Shown here piece after piece: positions 1 through 5,046 of a stretch of 6,010 nt of DNA; positions within the stretch are counted from its first letter, which is position 1; each line of letters starts with the position of its first letter. The translations under genes were made by a program, and so were the position numbers. Location of the stretch: NCBI GenBank assembly GCA_023301405.1, contig JALZUX010000253.1, positions 1 through 6,010 on the forward strand, read 5' to 3'. The notes below the pieces were generated by a model that was given only the letters and a program-made list of their open reading frames with translations, ran no database searches and was not told where the DNA came from. Source of the stretch: Granulosicoccaceae bacterium (GTDB lineage Bacteria; Pseudomonadota; Gammaproteobacteria; Granulosicoccales; Granulosicoccaceae).

Positions 1-1
1 A

Positions 2-88
2 AAACCGGTGTTCTGGGGTTTGATGGGGGCGATCTTTGGGCCTTTAGCACTTCCATTTGTTTTTGCTTCGCGGTCGCATTCCGCTTAA
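2..88 (+). CDS. C-terminal end of a small membrane protein (partial, start outside window)
   Basis: Reading from position 2, the frame is open for 28 codons to a TAA at 86-88. The residues include a glycine/proline-punctuated hydrophobic stretch, GLMGAIFGPLALPFVFA, preceded by KPVFW and followed by a short polar tail, SRSHSA. This is what the last transmembrane helix and tail of a small inner-membrane protein would look like. The other two forward frames give less protein-like text, although frame 1 is also open to a TAG at 106-108. The start and most of the gene lie to the left, so no family can be named. A weak GCTT/AAGC stem with five T residues at 104-124 could end its transcript, but the stem is only 4 bp. 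The call rests on composition alone. Confidence 0.45.
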   Translation, partial: KPVFWGLMGAIFGPLALPFVFASRSHSA

Positions 89-322
89 CAAATAGTGGGT
101 CCGGCTTAGCTTAGAAGCGTTTTTGTAAGAGAGTAGGGCGATGGTATTAATGTGGGAACGAAACTGGGTAATCACGGATCTGGTAAACAGAGTTTCCCTC
201 AAGTTGCCGAAGTAAAGATAAAACTCCAGCTTCATTTTACGGTGCTGATTCAATCGTGCGCTCTCAGCGTAGATCCTCAATACCGAAAGTTTGATTTGTG
301 GATTGGCCCCCGTCTGTTAAAT
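89..322. other. Intergenic gap between convergent genes
   Basis: This 234-bp stretch separates the end of the left-edge + strand frame from the end of the - strand dctM gene. Frames of 60-80 codons exist on both strands, but they start with GTG or lack a ribosome site, and their translations have no recognisable motif or sensible hydropathy. The only hairpins seen are a 4-bp stem followed by T5 (104-124) and a tiny CGCT-CTC-AGCG stem around 260-270. No strong rho-independent terminator for dctM is visible on the - strand, so that transcript may end by another mechanism or further left. Confidence 0.5.
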
Positions 323-1630
323 TTATTTGAAGCCGGGCATAAGCAATCTGGGTAACCACAGCACGATGTCAGGGAAGCTAATGATCAGCAGTAAGATCAG
401 CAGCATGGGGGCCAGTATGATGACCACATCTCGAAGCACTGAGACTACATTTACCTTTGCAATAGATGCTGAAATTAGCAGGCACAAACCGTAGGGCGGT
501 GTCACAAGCCCGAAAGACAATGAAACGATGCCTATAATGGCAAACACCACTGGGTGTATGTCAGCGGCTGAAGCGACTGGAAACAAAACAGTACCCAGGA
601 TAATGATCGCGGGTATAGCGTCGATGAATAGGCCAAATAGCAGAAAGAAACCGGCAATGACTAATGAGGTTCCAAACTGTCCAAGCTGAAGTTCGGTCAT
701 TACTCCAACCATAAGCCTGGGTACGTTGTAAAAAGCCAGCATCCAACCAAATACAGAGGCGGTGCCGATTGCGAAAAGCGATATTGATGCAAAGCGCCCT
801 GTCTCGTAAAGTATGCTAACAGTGTCTTTGACGTTGATGGTGCGATAAACAACGACCCCAAGAAAGAATGAATAAAAGGCCGCAATGATAGCGCTTTCTG
901 TTGGTGTGACAATGCCGCCAACGATACCACCTATAACGAATATGGGTGTTAATAACGCTAAGCCAGCGCCCTTAAGTGCAGTCCAGAATTCAGCCGCGCT
1001 GGGCTTTCCGGTGGTTGGATAGTCGTAGACTTTTGCATACCCGTAGACTGTGCACATCAGTGCGCCGGCAATCATAAGGCCCGGTATGGCGCCGGCTAGA
1101 AACAGTGCTCCGACAGATATTGACATGACACCACCCCATACGATCATCAGGATACTAGGTGGAATGATAACTCCCATGACCGATGAGCAAGCAGTGATGG
1201 CGACGGTGAAGCGTGTATCAAACCCTTGCTTGGTCATCGCAGGGATAAGAATTTTACCGCAACCGGCAGCATCGGCAGTGGATGAACCGGATATGCCGGC
1301 GAATAGCATGGATACCATAACGTTCACATGGCCTAGACCGCCAGGAAGCCATCCGGTCATTACTGTGGCCAGCCTGATGAGTCGGTCAGTAATCTTGCCG
1401 CTATTCATCAAATTGGCTGCTAAAAGAAAAAAGGGTACTGCTAATAGGATAAATGACGTGTAGGAATTCAGCATCCTGTCCATAATCAGAAAAGGGGTGA
1501 GACGAATATCGAGTGCCACCAGTGGCATGGTGGCAATGCCAAGCGCAAAGGCAACGGGTACTCGAGCGATCACCAGTGTGATGAATCCACTCAACAGTAC
1601 TAAACAGGCAACACCGGTCGAGATTATCAT
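323..1630 (-). CDS. dctM: TRAP transporter large permease subunit, DctM family
   Basis: This is the large membrane subunit of a tripartite ATP-independent periplasmic transporter, which moves substrate across the inner membrane using an ion gradient. At 435 residues it matches the usual 425-440 of the family and is hydrophobic throughout, consistent with the many membrane segments expected. Family landmarks are in the right order: AVPFFLLAANLM (64-75), FAGISGSSTADAAGCG (110-125), a TACSSVMGVIIPPSI block (146-160), GGIVGGIVTPTESA (234-247) and FGLVTPPYGLCL (373-384). The two glycine-rich blocks and the IIPPS and TPPYG motifs correspond to the inverted-repeat core of the family. The ATG overlaps the dctQ stop by 4 bp (ATGA), implying translational coupling, and AGGT lies just upstream as a modest ribosome site. 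The protein is intact. The transported substrate cannot be read from this subunit. Confidence 0.96.
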   Translation of the reverse strand: MIISTGVACLVLLSGFITLVIARVPVAFALGIATMPLVALDIRLTPFLIMDRMLNSYTSFILLAVPFFLLAANLMNSGKITDRLIRLATVMTGWLPGGLGHVNVMVSMLFAGISGSSTADAAGCGKILIPAMTKQGFDTRFTVAITACSSVMGVIIPPSILMIVWGGVMSISVGALFLAGAIPGLMIAGALMCTVYGYAKVYDYPTTGKPSAAEFWTALKGAGLALLTPIFVIGGIVGGIVTPTESAIIAAFYSFFLGVVVYRTINVKDTVSILYETGRFASISLFAIGTASVFGWMLAFYNVPRLMVGVMTELQLGQFGTSLVIAGFFLLFGLFIDAIPAIIILGTVLFPVASAADIHPVVFAIIGIVSLSFGLVTPPYGLCLLISASIAKVNVVSVLRDVVIILAPMLLILLLIISFPDIVLWLPRLLMPGFK

Positions 1631-2127
1631 TGTGTTACCTGTCTGGAGCTAAACTTGTATTGTTGAACAACACGCCAGAGTTTGAATATTGAAAACGAAG
1701 CCCAACACACGCCAGCAAAAGGAACAGTGATATAAATAATCAGCATATTGATCTGTAGCATTACCGATGTTTGAATAGCACCAAACTTGGCGTAACCGAT
1801 ACCGTAATACGCAAATAACAGAGCGAACAGGCTGACAAACACCAGTACAAACCCGTCTTGTAATAACTTGCCAATAGGTGATTTTGCATCTGGTATAACG
1901 CGGACATCGAAATGTGTGTCTTCCCAGACGGCAATGATCGAGCCGAGCATCACCATCCAGACAAACAAGAAAGTTGATAGCTCTTCGGTCCAGAGGTATA
2001 CCGGTATAATTCCGGTATAGCGTGCCAATACTTGCATTGTCACTGGAACAATCAGTGCAGCAACAAGGCACCCCACTGCTATACGTAGCAGTTGACAGAA
2101 ACCTTCAAGTATTTTTTCAACCATCAT
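1627..2127 (-). CDS. dctQ: TRAP transporter small permease subunit, DctQ family
   Basis: This is the small membrane subunit of the TRAP transporter, which pairs with DctM in the inner membrane and helps dock the binding protein. Its 166 residues fit the family. Four membrane segments can be placed at about 15-35, 50-68, 93-113 and 124-146. The family signature is clear: QVLARY (32-37) followed by WTEEL (46-50), then WMVMLGS (57-63) and an acidic/histidine stretch, EDTHFDV (69-75). Two adjacent ATG codons (2125-2127 and 2122-2124) could both start the protein; the first is used here. Neither has a clear Shine-Dalgarno sequence, since the upstream bases are AACACAGTAAAAG, so initiation may be weak. 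It follows dctP after 135 bp and overlaps dctM by 4 bp, so the two membrane subunits are probably made in fixed ratio. Confidence 0.94.
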   Translation of the reverse strand: MMVEKILEGFCQLLRIAVGCLVAALIVPVTMQVLARYTGIIPVYLWTEELSTFLFVWMVMLGSIIAVWEDTHFDVRVIPDAKSPIGKLLQDGFVLVFVSLFALLFAYYGIGYAKFGAIQTSVMLQINMLIIYITVPFAGVCWASFSIFKLWRVVQQYKFSSRQVTQ

Positions 2128-2196
2128 CTTTTACTGTGTTGGAAAAAAGCTACGGGCATCAAGCAATGTAGAACGCGTAACTAATAAAAAAGGGTG

Positions 2197-2228
2197 TCCT
2201 TCCGCGAGCTTTGTGGGCCGCGGAAGGA
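2197..2228 (-). terminator. Intercistronic hairpin with T-run between dctP and dctQ (partial terminator or mRNA stabiliser)
   Basis: A perfect 10-bp inverted repeat (TCCTTCCGCG at 2197-2206, CGCGGAAGGA at 2219-2228) encloses a 12-base loop. Read on the - strand, the stem is followed after five bases (CACCC) by TTTTTTATT, so it resembles a rho-independent terminator facing in the direction of transcription of the operon. It lies about 35 bp after the dctP stop and 69 bp before the dctQ start. There is no T-run in the other direction. Since dctQM has no obvious promoter of its own and dctQM needs to be expressed, a partial terminator, or a 3' end that protects a dctP-only message, is the likely role. 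Such elements are well known after binding-protein genes such as malE. The short gap between stem and T-run makes it a less than ideal terminator. Confidence 0.6.
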
Positions 2229-2262
2229 AAAGTCCTAACTGTTGTAGTAGTAAAAGTACTGT

Positions 2263-3258
2263 TTACTTTGATCGAATCGATTTAAGTAAATCCTCTGCAC
2301 CGAGTTCCGCGGCGTATGCATCCTGAACTGGTGTGACAAGATCCAACAGTTTGCTTCGATCAGCGAAATCATGTACTTCGATCTGGCCGGCAGTCTTCAT
2401 TTGGTCAAGCTTCAAAGTATCTTCAGATGATTCAACTTCACGCCCGTAGTCGCCTGCTTCTTTACCGGCTTTCATGACAACTTCTTGCAGTTCAGGAGTT
2501 AGTTTGCGGAAGGTTTTACCGCTCATGATTATTGGCCGAACGGTAATTGAATGTTGAGTCAGTGTGATGTGTGGAGCCACTTCAAAGAATTTGAATTGCA
2601 GCAAGCTGGCAGATTCATTTTCAAGGCCGTCAACAACGCCTGTTTGGATAGCATTGTATACTTCAGAGTAGGCAATGGCAGACGGAGATGCGGTGATCGC
2701 CTCAAAGACTCTGGCCTGAATTGGAGCGCCCATGACGCGCATCTTGTGACCGCCAAGTTCTTCAAGGTTAGAGATTTTCTTGTTAGAGATTAGGTTTCGT
2801 GTGCCACCGCCGGCGTAACCAATGATGACTAGATCAGCTTTGTCGAGCAGTTCTTTCTCTAGTGGCTGCAATACATCTGAAGATAAAACGGCGTTCCAAT
2901 GGTCTAGATCGCGGAATACAAAAGGCATATCCATTAGTGGCAACGATGGTGCGAATCTGGCCAGATTGGACGGCGCGATGATCGCGTAGTCGATAGCCAC
3001 ACCTTGAGTAAGGAAGTTTACATAGTCAGGCTCTATACCTAATTCACTGTTGCCGCGGAGGTCAAAGGTGACAGCATCAGCGGCTTGCTCGTTGACTAGT
3101 TCGCCAAATTTGATCAGAGTTTTGCTGTAGGCGTGGTCGTTGTCAAAAAGACTTGCCCCACGCAAAGTAAGGTCAGCAGCGCTGACGGTGGTGACGCCCA
3201 TAGTGGCTATGCCCGCTGCGGCCGCAATTATCATCCGACGTTTAAGAGATTTAATCAC
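2263..3258 (-). CDS. dctP: TRAP transporter periplasmic substrate-binding protein, DctP family
   Basis: This is the extracytoplasmic solute receptor of the TRAP system: it binds substrate in the periplasm and delivers it to DctQM. Its 331 residues include a Sec signal peptide with a basic start (KSLKRR, 3-8), an alanine-rich core and a probable cut after VSA (residue 27). The mature part shows the DctP pattern: a ligand-region block with KMRV (172-175), whose Arg174 aligns with the arginine that usually holds a substrate carboxylate, then YSEVYNAIQTGVVDGLENE (197-215), the hallmark (E.Y.AL..G.VDG.E) of this family. The gene starts with GTG. That start is preferred because GGAGG sits 7 bases upstream and because the next in-frame ATG (Met9) would remove the basic part of the signal. 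It is the first gene of the operon, under the promoter at about 3387-3414. Ligand is unknown; an organic acid, or possibly a sulfonate, is inferred from the arginine and from the neighbouring dioxygenase. Confidence 0.96.
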   Translation of the reverse strand: MIKSLKRRMIIAAAAGIATMGVTTVSAADLTLRGASLFDNDHAYSKTLIKFGELVNEQAADAVTFDLRGNSELGIEPDYVNFLTQGVAIDYAIIAPSNLARFAPSLPLMDMPFVFRDLDHWNAVLSSDVLQPLEKELLDKADLVIIGYAGGGTRNLISNKKISNLEELGGHKMRVMGAPIQARVFEAITASPSAIAYSEVYNAIQTGVVDGLENESASLLQFKFFEVAPHITLTQHSITVRPIIMSGKTFRKLTPELQEVVMKAGKEAGDYGREVESSEDTLKLDQMKTAGQIEVHDFADRSKLLDLVTPVQDAYAAELGAEDLLKSIRSK

Positions 3259-3270
3259 TGTTCATCCTCC
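3256..3270 (-). promoter_or_regulatory. Ribosome binding site that fixes the GTG start of dctP
   Basis: On the - strand GGAGG (3266-3270) lies 7 bases before the GTG (3256-3258), which is ideal spacing. An ATG directly abuts the GGAGG (3263-3265), but it is in another frame, has no room for ribosome placement, and reads only ATG AAC AGT GAT TAA. The GTG is therefore the real start despite the closer-looking ATG. Confidence 0.8.
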
Positions 3271-3310
3271 GTGGCTTCGATAAGAAGCATTAATTGAAAT
3301 TTTTTATACA

Positions 3311-3327
3311 CCTGTTTGCCAAACTGG
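3311..3327. promoter_or_regulatory. Imperfect 17-bp dyad in the dctP leader
   Basis: CCTGTTTGCCAAACTGG is symmetric around a central C, with 7 of 8 base pairs matching (GTTTG/CAAAC core plus CC/GG ends). It lies downstream of the predicted dctP start of transcription and about 50 bp before the dctP start codon, a place where a bound repressor would block elongation. It could equally form a small hairpin in the leader RNA. It has the size of a typical helix-turn-helix dimer site, but the binding protein family cannot be named. Confidence 0.35.
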
Positions 3328-3386
3328 CTGCGACGGAGCAGCTTGTTCAGCTGTATTTGCAGTATCAAACACTAGGCTGCCCTGCT

Positions 3387-3414
3387 AGCATACTAGTATG
3401 GTATTTTTGGTCAA
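3387..3414 (-). promoter_or_regulatory. Sigma70-like promoter of the dctPQM operon
   Basis: On the - strand TTGACC (3409-3414, 5 of 6 matches to the -35 consensus) is separated by 16 bp from TATGCT (3387-3392, 4 of 6 matches to the -10 consensus). The spacer is A-rich near the -35 box. This would start transcription near position 3380 and give a leader of roughly 120 bases before the dctP GTG. The position directly upstream of dctP and the overlap with a perfect palindrome support a real, regulated promoter. It is predicted from sequence only. Confidence 0.55.
3389..3400. promoter_or_regulatory. Perfect 12-bp palindrome overlapping the dctP promoter (candidate operator)
   Basis: CATACTAGTATG is a perfect palindrome. 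One base further out is unpaired, and the next two pair again, giving an 18-bp imperfect dyad at 3386-3403. It covers the -10 box and half the spacer of the predicted dctP promoter, so a protein bound here would exclude RNA polymerase. Short AT-centred palindromes of this size are typical of GntR-type repressors, which often control TRAP operons, but that assignment is an inference. No regulator gene is in the window. Confidence 0.5.
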
Positions 3415-3558
3415 GTCATTTGTTGCATGGATTGATGGAAGTGTTACATCATCGCCCGTAATGTCAATAAGGTGATTACGTAGTGGTGAGTTATTGGCAA
3501 TTAAAACAATGGGCTACCTGTATTTTGTGGCATGTTCAAGGTGTGGCTTTGTTGCGAT

Positions 3559-3573
3559 TCAGTGTGACACTGA
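3559..3573. promoter_or_regulatory. 15-bp dyad upstream of the dioxygenase gene (candidate operator)
   Basis: TCAGTGTGACACTGA is fully symmetric around a central G, with 7-bp arms. It ends 48 bp before the dioxygenase ATG, which is where an operator near the promoter or transcription start would lie. It does not match the palindrome in the dctP promoter, so if both are used they likely bind different proteins. It is not a CRP site, since the two half-sites are too close together. Confidence 0.4.
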
Positions 3574-3602
3574 CATACGAGGGGCTTATGCTGTTTCTAC
3601 CA

Positions 3603-3612
3603 AAGGTGAAGG
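3603..3612 (+). promoter_or_regulatory. Ribosome binding site of the dioxygenase gene
   Basis: AAGGTGAAGG offers two purine-rich cores; the nearer one, GAAGG, ends 9 bases before the ATG at 3622. This supports that ATG as the start, and the resulting protein length fits the TfdA family. Confidence 0.55.
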
Positions 3613-3621
3613 TTCAAGTTT

Positions 3622-4491
3622 ATGCCCTTTAAAATTATTGCCGCTGGAAATGCCGATTCTGATTTTGGCGCGATTGCCACTGGCCTAAATGTCGTCGATG
3701 CAACCACAACTGATATACAGACATTAGAAACGGCGATAGACCGTTATGCCGTAGTGATCCTTCCGGCCCAACAAATAACAGACGACCAGCAGTTTGCATT
3801 CTCTAGTAAGTTTGGCAATATGGAAAAAGCGACTGGTGATATCAATCAGGATGCCGGTCGCCGTCTTGCTTTGGATATCAATGATATCTCTAACCTTGAT
3901 CAAAGTGGTGCTGTACTTGCACGTGACGACCGGGCGCGTCTATTTGGCCTGGGTAATATGTTGTGGCATTCGGATAGCTCTTTTAAACAGGTTCCTGCAA
4001 AATATTCAATGCTCTCAGCAAGGGTGATTCCTGAGGTAGGTGGAAATACACAGTTCGCGGATATGCGAGCGGCGTGGGATACGCTTGATACTGAATTACA
4101 ATACGAATGCAAAGATCTGATCTGCGAGCACAGTCAGTTGTATTCACGAGGTATTCTAGGCTTTGATGGTTTTACCGACGCTGAAAGGCTTAAGTGGGCC
4201 CCGGTTAAGCAGCCATTAATTCGGCAGCACCCGGAAACAAAAGCGTATTCGTTGTTTTTATCATCACACATCGGCACTATTGTGGGGTGGCCGGTACCCG
4301 AAGCGCGGTTGCTTATTCGTGACCTTACAGAACACGCGACGCAACCGGCGTTTGTATTTTCACATCAATGGAAGCGGTGGGACTTAGTGATATGGGATAA
4401 CCGTGTCACTATGCATCGGGCTCGCCGTTATGATCATACGCAGCCACGAGACTTGCATCGGACGACTGTGTCTGTTGATAAGTTACTATGA
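3622..4491 (+). CDS. Fe(II)/2-oxoglutarate-dependent dioxygenase, TfdA/TauD family
   Basis: This is a cytoplasmic non-heme iron enzyme that couples decarboxylation of 2-oxoglutarate to hydroxylation of an organic substrate. At 289 residues it matches TfdA (2,4-D dioxygenase) closely. The iron triad is present: His116 and Asp118 in MLWHSDSSF (113-121) and His265 in WDNRVTMHRA (258-267). Arg276 and Arg280 fall 11 and 15 residues after the last histidine, exactly as the 2-oxoglutarate and acid-group arginines do in TauD, and Thr143 in GGNTQFADMRAAWDTL (140-155) lies 27 residues after the first histidine, again as in TauD. The wording around PAKYSMLSARVIP and GGNTQFADMRAAW is nearer TfdA than TauD. 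Known relatives cleave aryloxyacetates, alkyl sulfates or taurine; the true substrate here is unknown. The gene diverges from the dctPQM operon, suggesting that it processes the imported compound. It is complete, with no broken motif. Confidence 0.94.
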   Translation: MPFKIIAAGNADSDFGAIATGLNVVDATTTDIQTLETAIDRYAVVILPAQQITDDQQFAFSSKFGNMEKATGDINQDAGRRLALDINDISNLDQSGAVLARDDRARLFGLGNMLWHSDSSFKQVPAKYSMLSARVIPEVGGNTQFADMRAAWDTLDTELQYECKDLICEHSQLYSRGILGFDGFTDAERLKWAPVKQPLIRQHPETKAYSLFLSSHIGTIVGWPVPEARLLIRDLTEHATQPAFVFSHQWKRWDLVIWDNRVTMHRARRYDHTQPRDLHRTTVSVDKLL

Positions 4492-4536
4492 AAGGTTCCT
4501 GGTTGGTTCTTTTTAGTAATTCCGTTGATAAGACTA

Positions 4537-5046
4537 ATGCCTGATATTAAACAATACCTCAATGGTTATGGCCCGGGCGTAATTGCGCAGGTAGAGCAGC
4601 TTGTCACTGAGAAGCGCTTAACCGACATGCTGAGGAAGCGTTACCCGGAGCCTCACGAATTATCTTCTAATAGAGCTTTGTATGATTATGTGTTGGACTT
4701 GAAAAACACTTATCTAAAAAAATCATCCCCGTTGAGTAAGGTTGTTTACGACGATAAAATTCATGTGATTAATCAGGCGCTAGGGCTGCATACGCAAATT
4801 TCAAGGGTTCAGGGGAATCGCCTGAGATCAAAAAATGAAATTCGAATTGGATCAGCGTTTAAGAAAATGCCGCTACCCATGCTGCGTATGATCTGTGTGC
4901 ATGAACTGGCTCATCTAAAAGAAAAAGATCACGACAAGCCTTTTTATAAGTTGTGCCAGTACATGGAGCCCGATTATCATCAGTTGGAGTTTGATACGCG
5001 CTTGTATTTGACGCATCAAGACTACTTCGGGGACTTGTATCACTGA
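4537..5046 (+). CDS. YgjP-like (DUF45) zinc metallopeptidase-domain protein
   Basis: This is a predicted cytoplasmic zinc metalloprotein of 169 residues, with no signal peptide or membrane segment. The metal site is VHELAHLKEKDHDKPF: His122 and His126 form HExxH with Glu123 as catalytic base, and His132 is the likely third ligand, the spacing typical of the YgjP/WSS1-like group. Further family text includes LYDYVLDLK, the block SKVVYDDKIHVINQALGLHT, SRVQGNRLRSKNEIRI, and MEPDYHQLEFDTRLYLT near the end. Very similar short proteins are widespread in gammaproteobacteria, but their physiological substrate is not established. The ATG at 4537 is preferred over an in-frame TTG at 4525, as neither has a good ribosome site and the homologues known to me begin near this methionine. 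It follows the dioxygenase stop by 45 bp and may share its transcript, but a functional link is unlikely. Confidence 0.9.
   Translation: MPDIKQYLNGYGPGVIAQVEQLVTEKRLTDMLRKRYPEPHELSSNRALYDYVLDLKNTYLKKSSPLSKVVYDDKIHVINQALGLHTQISRVQGNRLRSKNEIRIGSAFKKMPLPMLRMICVHELAHLKEKDHDKPFYKLCQYMEPDYHQLEFDTRLYLTHQDYFGDLYH

Larger units (their letters stand above)
3259..3621. other. Divergent regulatory region between dctP and the dioxygenase gene
   Basis: This 363-bp stretch separates two genes transcribed away from each other and should hold both promoters. It contains one good promoter for dctP and three dyads at 3311-3327, 3389-3400 and 3559-3573, described separately. A looser inverted repeat, CGTAAT/ATTACG with a 12-base spacer, lies at 3457-3480. 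No convincing promoter for the dioxygenase could be picked: candidate boxes such as TTGGCA near 3495 have poor partners or spacing. The small + strand frame that begins here at a TTG (3494) and runs into the dioxygenase in another frame does not look like a gene. Confidence 0.75.

Noticed and set aside
44..280. Open frame on the - strand, 78 codons, between the left-edge gene and dctM
   Set aside because: It has no recognisable motif or ribosome site and overlaps the convincing + strand tail that ends at 88.
152..355. Open frame on the + strand, 67 codons
   Set aside because: It begins with GTG, lacks a ribosome site and runs antisense into the 3' end of dctM; its translation resembles no family.
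1050..1463. 137-codon + strand frame inside dctM
   Set aside because: It is the antisense shadow of a strongly conserved part of dctM; the proline- and threonine-rich text reflects reversed membrane-helix codons.
1649..2071. 140-codon - strand frame inside dctQ
   Set aside because: It overlaps dctQ in another frame; dctQ carries the family motifs WTEEL and QVLARY, whereas this frame shows none.
3559..3573. CRP-type site suggested by the TGTGA within the palindrome
   Set aside because: CRP sites need TGTGA and TCACA separated by six bases; here the symmetric arms meet at one central base.
3494..3688. 64-codon + strand frame ahead of and overlapping the dioxygenase start
   Set aside because: It begins with TTG, has no ribosome site and overlaps the dioxygenase gene in another frame; the palindrome at 3559-3573 lies within it, which fits control DNA better than coding.
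4525..4536. TTG at 4525 as the start of the metallopeptidase, adding four residues
   Set aside because: No ribosome site precedes it and an ATG four codons later fits the usual beginning of the family.
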